In this document: one piece after another, positions 1 through 10,412 of the stretch | How the letters are laid out: every line of letters begins with the position of its first letter | Numbering within the stretch: position 1 is the stretch's first letter | Source: Sphagnum magellanicum | Taxonomy: Eukaryota; Streptophyta; Sphagnopsida; Sphagnales; Sphagnaceae | DNA: 64,000 bases | NCBI GenBank assembly: GCA_021904315.1 | Contig: CM038920.1 | Location: 1,426,001 to 1,490,000, forward strand | Direction: 5' to 3' | Program-made: the position numbers and the translations under genes | The notes under the pieces: model-generated | What the model saw: only the letters and a program-made list of their open reading frames with translations | Databases searched by the model: none | Told to the model about the DNA's origin: nothing

Positions 1-135
1 CAATGGTGGGTACTTAGTAGTTGGAAGCATACAATAACATGATGGCCCACCAATTTACTACATACAAAATAATGTTGATAGGGTTAATACTTCACTAAAA
101 CACATGTAATGGAAGTAGCAATTAACAACACAAGT

Positions 136-954
136 TATTGCAACCCTACTTTGAGAGAGTGTGAGGATGAAACTCACACTCCCAAAATTGGGACTTGGGA
201 GTCCTCCGGGATTCCCAAAAACTTCAGAATTCGATTGCAGGGGTCAAACCACCTTGCATTGGAGTGTTTTTTATATCATTGAAAAACTAGCAAAGTGTAG
301 ATGTCAAAAATGGGTTCGCATGGACCATTTGGACATCTACAACACAAGTTATGGCAAAAAAAAGGGTCGGGAGTCAAACTGGCAATTTCACTCCCGACCA
401 CTAAACATTGGGAATTGACCTGACCCCGGTGCATTAGGTGGAGTGCGAGACACCATTAGAAAGCTCTCAAGGAGAGCTACAAGTTTGTTTCATATTTCAT
501 CCCAATCGGAGGTCTGAGCAAAGAGTTATGACTTGCAAAGTCTTAGGAGTCCAAATTGAGACAATTTCGAAACTTCTCTTTAGGAGCCCTAGGACAAAAA
601 GTTATTCAAATGTGGGTGCCGCGGACAAGCATAGAGTATACTATATGGGGGAAGGTGATGGCTTTCCCCAAGTCCAGGCTGTGGTGAATCATGTGAGTCC
701 AGAGTTGCCCATGGCTTGTCTTAGCACTAAAGGTGCTCCAAAAAGCGAACTAACCAACTTGTTGGTTAGTTTGATGCAGGTTCGAGTAAGTAAGTGAAGC
801 TTGTCACTCCTCCTAGTCCCATCCCAAAAGTTCAGCACACCCCTCTACCCCTTTTAGTGTTGAGAGTTAAGAGCGTGCCCCGAATTCCTCACAATTCTAT
901 TGTTGAGTAACCTAAACCCAACTTGGGTCTAACTAGGAACTTGGGAGCACGTCA
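136..954. mobile_element. LTR-like element (solo LTR candidate), older copy
   Basis: Module A copy 3 (about 39,250) shows the uninterrupted site, so this 819-bp segment is an insertion. It is flanked by CAAGT (131-135) and CAAAT (955-959), a 5-bp target duplication with one mismatch, and ends in CA. Its first dinucleotide is TA where the sister copy at 13,232 has TG. It aligns along its full length with that sister, sharing for example the TATATGGGGGAAGG stretch (638-660). Many CG pairs of the sister read TG or CA here, so this copy looks older. No internal coding region, primer-binding site or second LTR is present, which fits a solo LTR. A TRIM-type or other short element is the alternative. 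Confidence 0.75.
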
Positions 955-1220
955 CAAATGAACAACAACAATAGTAATGGGGGAATGGTTTACATGGGTA
1001 CCAGGAAGCATAACAAGTAACATTAGCAATGTGATGATCCAACAATAACAAAAGTAATGTGATGGACCAAAAATAACACTAACATCAACAACATGACAAA
1101 CAACGCACTAATAATGTAACACAATAGCTATAACATGAAGGAACAATGCAAGAAAACAACACGAAGGAAAAACAAAAAAAATAATGCAAAAAATCAACAT
1201 GAAGAAAAATAAATTCTTAA
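955..1220. repeat. AAC/ACA-rich trinucleotide tract of module A
   Basis: Interspersed AACAACA, AACATGA and CAATAA motifs form an irregular purine/C-rich tract. Matching tracts sit at 17,630-18,070, 39,235-39,520 and 61,280-61,770, so this is an original part of module A rather than a local expansion. Confidence 0.7.
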
Positions 1221-2281
1221 TTGTGGTTAGGAATAGCTATCCCCAAAGGGGTTTTAATACACTTGCGCTTTCTATTTGACAATTAACCTAAACTTCAAAC
1301 TAACATAATTTAATTGTTAACATGAAAATCAACTTCTAGTTTTCTCATAAAACTAACCCAATTCTCAAATTTTTATAAAATGGGAATCAATTTCACCCAA
1401 GTGAGAACCATTGAAATGGTTTTCAAATTAATTACCACCAAATGTGATACAGGTTGGATTTTATTGTGAAAACCAGTTTGAAAACCAAGTGTTCTAATGA
1501 AAACAACCCAACATTATGAATAACCCAATAATGAACAAGGGAAAACATCATTTAGAAAACACATCATAAACAGGACACGATTATGTTATATTTGAATATT
1601 CGAACCTTAAGTTCGTTACATTGGGCAAATTAAAATCATGGAATGGCACAACTTTTGGATTGTTGGAAAGGTTTTAATGCGAAATATGATGGCTAGAATA
1701 AGCTTAATGGTTAGAAGTTAGATGACTTTATAAAATTAACAACAAGAATGAAAAGTTCAACCTTTGTTCATGTAGAATGTGATATGAAAGATTTAATGAC
1801 GTTCAATTGAAGAACCATAACATGGGAAAGTTAATTTCAAGAATTACTTAGTTTGCTTCAATTGAACAAGAAAATTTCAAGAAGTAAACATTTGAGAAAT
1901 GTAGTAATAATATTATGGGTTGGAGATACATGTGGACATTTTTAGTCGGTAAATGTTTTTTAGTTTTTCTAAACCAACTTTAAGAGGAATTGGGAAAATT
2001 GTTGATTACTATATTTTGGGGGGAGGATACTTTTGTATTACACTACAAGAATAAAAGCATTTACAAGTGTCATTTAGGCAACTTCTTGTTGAAGATTTGT
2101 CATTGCAATGCTGCCCTTTATCATTAGAGCATTTAAAAGAAGGAATTGGTAAAACATGGTAAAAGAAATTTCGTCTTATTGTTAAGCTAGCTCATAAGTT
2201 TTCTTTTCAAAGGTGGGAATCAAGCATGCTAGATCCATAGGTCTTATGGCCAACTTCTATGTTAGTATTGGAAAGGACAAT

Positions 2282-3041
2282 TACATCAAGGCAATGGTTT
2301 TTTTGGGTGGGGTGGCGTGGTTTCTGCCTCCATATGTTTTTTTATTTTTTATTAATGGATGCTTCACTCCATGTTTCTAGTGTCTTAGTCCTTTTTTTCT
2401 CTTGTAACCCTATGTTGGGTTCAACCTTTGTTTCTTCTTCTCCTCCCTTTCTGATGTGGCCATTTTAGCTAGTTGTTAAGTTGGGACCACTTTTTCCCTT
2501 AGCAATAAAAGTGGGGCTTGGTGTGATGTCCCTCGTTCTAACTGTGGTGCCCTTTTTTTGTGGCATAGCATGTCTTATCATTAGCAATATTATTTTGTTT
2601 TTTAGGCTTTTTCTTCAAGTTGTTCTTTTCCTTTTTCAACTTCCCTTCTTACCCCTTCTTCCCTCTTATGGCTTTGGTTTGGGCGTTAGAGGTGGACCCC
2701 CTTGGTGCCTTCCATTTGGGTCTTCTTTAGCCTTATTTGTATTTGTGATTCCTTTTCACTTTACAACATGAAGTGCATATTGCTTTTTGTTTGCCTTTGG
2801 ATTATTTTGGTTGAAACTTGTTTGAAATTGTCACTTGGCATTTATTTCTACTTTTCCCTTAATGGTGTTGTCCTCTTTGCCCAAGGTGGTGTGACCAAAC
2901 ATCGAGAGATTAGGGCTTGATTTTAATGATTTCTATCTTGAGATTAGGAGGAGCTTTAAACAATACATTTTTTTTGGGTGCAAGTGCTTTATTTTTGGAT
3001 CAAGGTCCTTTGGGTCCATGCTCCTTTTGGATTCTTCTTTC

Positions 3042-3096
<55 letters not shown>

Positions 3097-3329
3097 ATGG
3101 TGGCTTGGGCAAAGTTTGGCTTTAGGGCATGCCAAAGAGTATGTGTGTGCGACAAGGGCCATTGCCCCTTGGCCTTGGCTTTTGTTTCTTCAAAAATTGT
3201 CTCAACTTTGTAGGCTCTCCATCTTTTAGTTTTGCCTTCTCCTTGCTTCAATTTTTTGATAGACTTTTAGTTAGACGATGACCTAGAGTTATCCTTGGGA
3301 GTTTTTAGTTTACTTTTCATGCACATGTC
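2282..3329 (+). other. T/G-rich region upstream of the reverse transcriptase relic
   Basis: The strand is strongly T- and G-rich, like the RT relic that follows, and may be the decayed 5' part of the same element. Short open frames here give hydrophobic, low-complexity peptides that I do not recognise. It contains a 52-base C run (3043-3094). The left border with module A lies near 2281. No target-site duplication was found. Confidence 0.45.
3043..3094. repeat. Homopolymer C run (52 bases)
   Basis: An uninterrupted run of 52 C bases lies in the T/G-rich part of the decayed retroelement. Such a run is prone to replication slippage and to assembly-length error. The apparent polyproline or polyglycine reading frames across it are artefacts of the homopolymer. 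Confidence 0.95.
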
Positions 3330-5490
3330 CCATCTTTCCATAGGGGGGACATTTTGGCATGGTTTTTGAGAATCTTTAGGATGTTTTTGACTTTGATAGT
3401 TTTGTTAGTGGCTTCATTTAGCTTCACTAGTTGAGTTCCCATGTTGTCATGGGTCATTTCTTAGGGTCCATTCCTTGTGTCCTTGGTGCCACCATGTTTT
3501 TGGCTTTGGCCAAGCCTTCGGGTCACATCAAAGGTGAGGTCCTTTGTTGGTTGGTTACCAAAACCTTATGTATTAAGTTTTAAGATGTGTTTTCTTTTCA
3601 TTTTTTGCTTCATTAGTTTGGTGTGACAATTAGGGGTGAGTGTCAAGCGATGTTGCACAATATTCAAGTTTTTTTGGATGTCCATCCCGATTGGGTGGTG
3701 TTGTAAATGGATATGGAGAACACATTTAATTCCATCTCATGAAAGGCCATTTTCCAAGAGCTTCATGCGATAGGAGGCCAATTGTTTTTGCCTAGAAATT
3801 GCCCTTGTTTTTTATTCATCATTCCCTTAAGGGAGAGTTGTCTATTTTTCTTTCGTTTTTGGGAACATGTTAGGGTGACCCATTTGTCCAACCTTTTTTT
3901 GCTCTACTTCATTTTCATGCCTTACAAACCTTTTCTATTGTTTTTCCTTCATGTTTCTTCCCTTTGGTAGTAGATGACACTCACATCTTTGACCTTGTTT
4001 CCTTTGTTCCCCTTGCTTTTGATTATTTTTCTTCCCAATTAGTGTCTATGGGTTTGGCCATCCAACCTTGTAAGTGAATTGCTTCAACCCTTTTTAGTTT
4101 GCATGCTGGTTTTACCCCTCCTCAGGGTTTTTGTTGCCCTTTCAACAACAATAGGGTCTTAGGGGTTCCCTTTGGCTTTGTGTCCTTCACCTTTTTTTTG
4201 TAAAACATTTTGGATGAAGATGTTTGCAATGCAGATGTGTTTCTAAAGTTGGGGGATGTCTAGGTGGCCTTGGAGATCCTATTTCAATGTTTCAAGTAAA
4301 AAATTTCTTATTTGTTTTATGTTTTCCCCCTTTGGTGCATCGGTAGGTTTTGCTCCCCATTTCTAATGGAGGTATCATCTTTACAGAGACCATAATGTTG
4401 GTGGTTTTCTTGGGGAGTTGAGCACTAATAATGCTTGTTATCACTTTTAGATTCTTGTTGGATTCATGTCCATTTTTATTGGAGGTTATTGGGATATGAG
4501 TAGTTTGGGTTCACACTTTTTGCAAATGCACTTGAAGTTGTCTCAAGAACTTCTTCCCGTTAGTTATAGTAACATGTCTACCCCCATCTTAGTAACTTGT
4601 AGAGAAGGGATTAGATCAGTTTTAGGAGATTATTTCAAAAAGATTGCACAACCATTTTTTTTCCAACATCATTTCTAACATGTTTTTAAAATCATGTTGG
4701 GTGCGTTTAAGGTCTTGTGCAGGGTTGGGCATGGAAGCTTGGCTAATTGCTGGCCCTCTCATCCCATGCTTTTGTTTGCTTTCAGATGTTTTTTCCTTTG
4801 TGTTGTGGACGAGATTAAGCCTCCCCCATCTTCTAGTCTTTGGTTTTATACATTACATTTGTGACTAGCTATTAGGTCCCATGGGAATCCACCTCTTCCA
4901 TTGCACCCATGTTGGGGAGAGGATTACAACATGATCCCATTTGGGATGATTTTGTAACCATTACGAGATATACAAGGTTTTCATGTTTTGTGTGAATAAA
5001 CCCACGTTCTTTCGCTACATTCTTTTCAATATTTTTGACGATAGGTTAACATTGTTTTGATGGTTCATGACTTTTGCTCATTGGTTGACGTTGTTACGAT
5101 TGACCCATTTGTGCAAACTTGATATCACAAGCAGCTTTTTTTCATGCGGTGGATGTGTCATTGGTGGTTCAAGTGAAGGGTGAAATTTTATTGCAATTGT
5201 TACAAATGTGTTTTTCGCTATTGCTATAAAAGTTTTTGGATGTCTTTACTAGCAAGCCGACAACTTTTTTCATTGATGTGCTAACATGATATGGACAACA
5301 AAGGGTGTTGGAAGCCTTCCTATATCGATGTTGCATTCATTTTATAGACAAAAATATCAATGGCAATATAAGGAGTGCATGCCACCTCTATCTTGAGACA
5401 AGCTATTACTGCAAGGGAGGATTCTTATAAGCTTGGAGTTTTAGCAGGTTTACCTCCCCCTTTCTTTAGTTGACATGCTTCATGTAACTG
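3330..5490 (+). pseudogene. Decayed reverse transcriptase gene (RVT_1-type, plant retroelement)
   Basis: Translated in sense with several frame changes, this region keeps the order of a known plant RT family. It shows GEVL near 3533, HPDWVVL followed by a stop and MDMENTFNSIS near 3690-3740, and IFQELHAIGG. Next come a GT-x-stop-GDP box (normally GTRQGDP) near 3868 and an LVVDDTHI catalytic box near 3965-3990 (normally LADDTHI). These are followed by IQPCK, RVLGVPFG near 4157, LPISNGGI near 4360 and a C-terminal LHP/GxHxxxCxHxGER-like segment near 4880-4930. The C-terminal end, near 5300-5480, resembles the family's TTKG...ILRQAITARE stretch. At least eight in-frame stops and several frameshifts make it dead. 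Most stops equal CAG, CAA or CGA changed to TAG, TAA or TGA. Whether the source element is a LINE or another non-LTR type I cannot say. Family recognition is from memory. Confidence 0.82.
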
Positions 5491-5640
5491 GTGTAGGGCT
5501 TGGTTCTTAGTGGTTCCCTTTCCTCTAATGGCCGACCTCTTTGGGCTGTTTGCTTGCTTGGACTTTGGTCCTTGCCCCTTGTTTCTTTTTCTCTCCCTTT
5601 CTCGGGTGCGTTCTTTTTATAAATTTAGGCGAGGTTTCGT
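5491..5640 (+). other. Tail of retroelement region up to module B border
   Basis: This T-rich sequence follows the end of the RT homology. No poly(A) tail or target-site duplication is evident at the border with module B, so the 3' end of the element is not defined. No gene is seen. Confidence 0.35.
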
Positions 5641-5698
5641 CATCTGAACATTGTTATTTACAAAGTGATGGAATTTCATTAAATATGGGTATAAAACG

Positions 5699-5927
5699 TG
5701 GCCAGGGCGAATTGACTCCCACATTGGGATCATGGTAAAACCCCAAAACCCATTAGATTGTTTATAAATATTTAGAATATTTATAAATAACATCTGCATA
5801 GATTAAGCCAGGGTCCCTGAGTCCAAGTCTATAATTTTTGGGGACAACTATGGCCATTTAAATGAGTTTTGGGGATTTTACCATGATCCCAATGTGGGGG
5901 TCAATGCGCCCTGGATTCGCCCTGGCC
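5699..5927. mobile_element. MITE with terminal inverted repeats and 7-8 bp target duplication
   Basis: Module B copy 2 (about 23,610-23,625) is the empty site. The insert is flanked by ATAAAACG at 5691-5698 and 5928-5935. The ends are inverted repeats: the left begins TGGCCAGGGCGAAT and the right ends ATTCGCCCTGGCC. Inside these, an inner inverted pair contains the GGGATCATGGTAAAA motif, with a short extra stretch in the right arm. There is no coding capacity. The 8-bp duplication suggests a hAT-mobilised MITE. If the terminal T/A is counted in the inverted repeat, the duplication is 7 bp. Its core (CTGAGTCCAA, ATGGTAAAA) is shared with elements at 10,238, 27,459, 31,194 and 36,709. Confidence 0.88.
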
Positions 5928-6456
5928 ATAAAACGCTGAACCTAAAGATCAAATGCACAATGTTCGAAAATATTTATACCTACAGTACACACAACGATAG
6001 CAGTGATTGGTTAGTTGAAGCCAATCATGGCTTCAAGATCAAAAAAGACATGGTGAAACTCAGATTCCTCAAATTTTGTGCAAATCTGAGTTTCCATACC
6101 TAGCCCAATGAATTTTTTTCAATGTTTAAAAAAATCTCACCCTCTTTATGACCAAACAGGAGTACTGCTGCTGTTTTATGCGGATATCTCTAATGGACTT
6201 CCCTAAAGAGCGAGCCATTTGGAACCTATGAGCACACGCTACATGGTTCAATTTTTCAGAAATATTTGTGTTATTGGTTGCTACATCAATTTAAATTAAT
6301 GAAAAAAAACCATTCGTGGCTTAACAGAAGTTTAGGTTTTAACTAGTCTAGTTTTAGATCTTCCAAACACTTAAGATACAGGTTTGCTAAACTAGATGAG
6401 GGTTGTAAAGATATTATATTCATGGTTGTTATGGTAATCCCTTGGTGTGGTATAAG

Positions 6457-6822
6457 GAGTCAAGGAGTCAGGGCCAATGTTCAACCCAAATCCAGCATTT
6501 CTATTGGTGCAAAAGTTGAGATCAGCCCCAAGGGCTTTACACTAGGCGTCAAGGCTGAAACAGAAAAAAACTTTTCTATATGCCCCAAGTACTAATAAAT
6601 GCTGAACTTTATGGCCTTGTATTGGCCCCAAGGCTGAAAAAAGGATACCGTCAAATTTGGGAGGCCAAGTTGCAACCCTTGGGGCCAATGTTCCAGCATT
6701 TATTGATATCCTGACGTCAATGTTCTAGCATTTTCTAGTATTGTGGGCCCAATTTGCAACCCAAAAATGCTCAAAGTTGGCCCCAAGTTTTTTCAGCCCT
6801 GACTCCTAGTGTAGTGGGGGCC
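6457..6822. mobile_element. Foldback-rich insertion specific to module B copy 1
   Basis: Copy 2 (about 24,255-24,285) lacks this 366-bp stretch. Flanking TAAG occurs at 6453-6456 and 6823-6826. The ends carry an inverted GGAGTCAGGGC / GCCCTGACTCC pair, and the inside repeats CCAAGG/CCTTGGGGCCAA and AATAAATGCTG motifs in both orientations. This suggests a foldback or MITE-like element. The short target duplication leaves the class open. No coding capacity. Confidence 0.65.
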
Positions 6823-9560
6823 TAAGTTGTCATTTCCTTTCAGAGAACCAGCTGCCTTTAAAAGGAATGATGCACGAGCTTGGTCTCTCTGATACCTTGT
6901 AATAAAAAGGTTTCACCAGGGATTCTTCCACCACCAAATTCTGCCAAATTGTGACTTGAAAAAATGAGATTTCACCCATGCAAGGGAATTTATGGAACAC
7001 ATGGCCCAAATTCACTAATGACTGTTGAATTATCATGCCATAAGAAGTAATACTTCCTTCAATTGGTGAGTTCTTCATTTGATTTTGATGAATTTTTTTC
7101 CAAATCTCCAGGTTTTAATGATATGTTCCAGTAAGGAGCCAAAAACATAGAAGGATCCTTTTGAAAAAAAATCCTAACATATCTGGTGTATAGCCAATTT
7201 TTTGCTAATTTTTTTCCTTGATGATCACCACTTTGGCTACACCACAAAACTGAGATAGGAAACACTGGATCTCAATTAGGCGCAGCAGAATCAAGTAGTC
7301 AGCATATAGATGGCAGGTGATCATTCACATCAAATGTGCTCAAAACCTTCACAAGTTATTCATGGCTCAGCTCAGGGAGCAGTAAGGATCATGTGCAGCT
7401 TGATTAATTGACAAACCCTACATTGGTCAAAATGTCCACCTGATGATTAGTTACCTCAAACATTCTGTCAGACCTGCCTGAGTCTTTTGCAAAAGAGGAT
7501 GGAAAATTTATGATGTCCCAAATGATCATCCCACCCTCAACTCCTGTCTTTCATGCAGTTACTTTACCTCTATATGTTTTGGGTCTAGGTTTCTGTTTAC
7601 AATAGCTCCTTTCATCCAAGTTGATCTTCATCCTCGAGCTTCATTCATTGGTTTAATGTTCCTTCTAGAACCTCACGAATTCTGGTTTTTTTCTCAAATT
7701 CCTCAAGTACATCCATTGGCCAGGATCCCCAGCATTAATTAGCATTAAATGGTGACTGCCATAGGTGGGTTGGAGCATTTTTACAAAAGTGCTGTTACAA
7801 GTGGTGTTGGAGGAAGTGCCTAGGTCTAGATGTGGCTAATCTAATTATTATTATTTACAAAAATGGTCAAAAAGTCCCTAATAATCACAACTTTTGGGGT
7901 GTTTTCTCATTTTCTGAAAAACAAACTGACCAAGTTGGTAAATTTCATCACACAAAACACTGTGACTATTTATCCACCTACTTCTTTTTTTGGGGGGTAT
8001 CGTTTTGGTTGGAATGAGAATTGGCAATAAATGAAAGTGCATTCCTGGCAATTAAGAGGGTGCCATCCAATAAGATCCTTCACACTCTTAATGAATGGGC
8101 ACAATACCCCTCCTCTTTCTGGGAGGGATATGATGGATATGAAGCGCCTTCGTGCCTTTGATAATCAAAATACACTAGGGAATTTTTTCAATTGCTTTGT
8201 GATATGTACTCCGCACTCCCTAGTCCATGGGCCGCGTTTCTGTACTTATTCATGGCTAAGAGCATCCCCACCGGCGCTCCCCATATGACCCTGCACATTA
8301 AAATCGAATGAAGGAAAGTGAAAATGTGCAGGTTTGGCTCAGGAAAATAGCTGTTCGCCTGCAAATGTGATCTGAGGCCAGTAAGAAGCGCAGCAAAGCT
8401 CTGTACCTGCTAGAGAAGAGTCTAATAAAGATGATCTGATTACTTCTCCCTGTTTTTGATTAGCCAATCATAATGATTGGTCCAGGTTGTTTGCTATTAG
8501 TAGTTCCCACCTATTTGCAGTCTTTGTTTCAGTCTTATGGGTGGCATTGTAAAAAAGTTTATGACTAAACTTGGATGTGAGAAACATTTGTGCAGGGTCA
8601 CATACTGAGCACCAGTGGGGATGCTCTAAGACAGTTATTTGTTGTGGATAAACGCATTGTGGCACGTGGGTTTTCATATCCCAAGTTAGCGAAGAAATCC
8701 ATGTTAACAATAGGTGTTCTTTCTTGAAGCATATGAAACTCATTGCTCAAGTTTTGGGAATCAGTAGAGAGACTTTACCAAAAAACATTGATTGTCTAGG
8801 TGTCTCACGCCACCACAACCTAGAGGCTGGACAAGCCTGGTTTCCTAACAGATGGTCAAATCAAGTTTTTGCCTCCAAGTGAATGCATCTAGCATGATGC
8901 GATGAACTAAAATTTGAAGACTAAACTCTATGTAACACTGGCTTTTCTCAAATTTGTGATATAGTTGAGGTGGCAATCATCCAGAAGATGATTTAACAAA
9001 ATTTGGCTATTAACAAAATATGAATAAAAAATCTAAATCTTATATTATTTTGCCAAAAACTTGAACAATGTATAGCAATCTGATGATCTTTTTTTACTGT
9101 TATGAATTTTCGCAATTTTTTTTCAGAAAATCATTGAAGCTGCAATTAAAAATTTCCAAAACTTTGCAATAGTGTGAAATTTCAGACACGAAAACAAGGC
9201 TACTATGTGGCTTTCTATATTATCAGTCTAAACAGGTAATGTTGTACCAACTAAGTAAGGCAAATTCAATTACAATATTACAACAGTCATTTTCATTTCA
9301 AGTCATGCTTGCAATCTCTTTGTTTAGTTTTTCCTTTTGCATGTAGTTTTGGCCAAAGAGATGTGAAAGCAACTGATCTGCTTTAAGGGAAATGGGTAAA
9401 GCAAAAAAAGGGAGTGCTATTGCCAATTCTAGACCAAACTAAACCAAACTAAGCTTTCAACAATATTGTCATAGATGGCAATGTCATATCTCCACTCCCT
9501 GCAATTGTTTTCTCTGTTATGGGCCTTTAAACATGCTTTTGTCCAATAGATGAAGTAACT

Positions 9561-9739
9561 CATGGGTTCTTAAAGACTTCTCAAGTGGGCCTTTTGCTTT
9601 GGAAAAAATAAGGGTCAATCATTAGGTTTTTTAAAGCCATGCTCATAGATTGAAATATTAGAGAACAGTCCATTGATTTTTGGGAAACCATGGTTATATA
9701 TATTGAAGGGTTGCCCTAAAAACCCCCCATAATTTGGTG
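9561..9739. other. Spacer between modules B and C, unit 1
   Basis: AT-rich sequence links the end of B to the start of C. Unit 2 carries a different, longer spacer here (26,640-27,040). No gene or defined repeat is seen. Confidence 0.4.
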
Positions 9740-10237
9740 TGGTTACTTTTTCTCAAAGAACCAACTGCCTTTTAAGAAAATGGTCTGCAATCTTGGTCCT
9801 TCTGATAGTGTGCAAGAACTAGATATCACTAGTCAAAAGAAAAAAATCACCAGGGAAATTTTAGCCAAATTTCGATATGAAAAATATGAATTTAATTGAT
9901 ACAAGGGAATATCATGGAACAAATGGCCAAAATTCACCAGATTCAATGAAAAGAATTCCAAATCTCCAGACATCTTAATTTCTCATTAGTAGCCAGGAAG
10001 CAATGTAGAAGGATCTTTTTTTTAAAAAAATCCTTTCATATCTGGTGTGTAGCAAAATTTGGATAAATCTTTTTCTGCATGATCATCACTTTGGCTACAT
10101 CTTTAAAATGACAAAAGAAACTCTGGATCTCACTTAGGTGCAAGAGAATCAAATAATTAGCTATATGGTAGGTGAGCATTCACATCAACTGTGCATAAAA
10201 CTTTCAAGAGTAGTACATGGCTCAGTTTGTGGCCTTG

Positions 10238-10412
10238 GGTGAAGTGGCACCCACATTGGTACCATGATAAAATCCCCAAATTTCATCTAAATATTATAAA
10301 TATCCCTAAATCGGGAACTCTGAGTCTAAATCTAACATTTCCTGGGTTTAATTGGGCCACTAGGAGGCCTAGCTCAAGAAGGTGAAGGTATCAGTGCGAG
10401 TGCCACAACACA
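10238..10412. mobile_element. MITE relic of the GGTGAA...CACCC family
   Basis: The left end reads GGTGAAGTGGCACCCACATT and the right end carries its degenerate inverted partner (near 10,400). The core has ATGATAAAATCCCC and CTGAGTCTAA, shared with the other family members. The same insertion, also degenerate, is in module C copy 2 at 27,459-27,653, which dates it before the duplication of the unit. No clear target duplication remains. Confidence 0.65.

Larger units (their letters stand above)
1..2281. repeat. Module A, copy 1 (5' end cut by window edge)
   Basis: This block matches module A at 17,516-19,620, 39,128-41,008 and 61,170-62,650 in order and orientation. It is interrupted by an 819-bp LTR-like element at 136-954 and lacks about 390 bases present in copy 3 near 39,960-40,345. 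No gene was recognised in it. It ends inside the shared sequence around 2281, where the decayed retroelement region begins. Confidence 0.85.
5641..9560. repeat. Module B, copy 1
   Basis: It matches 23,571-26,640 (copy 2) in order and orientation, with a fragment (about 7480-8165) repeated at 47,272-47,935. Two copy-specific insertions, 5699-5927 and 6457-6822, are described separately. Copy 2 lacks about 7445-7840. Within the block, 6830-9560 resembles 9740-12,850 of module C, so B and C arose by an older duplication. No convincing gene was found; open frames are short and not conserved between copies. Confidence 0.85.

Noticed and set aside
2917..3251. Open frames with long polyproline or polyglycine on both strands
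   Set aside because: They are created by the 52-base C run and have no other protein-like feature.
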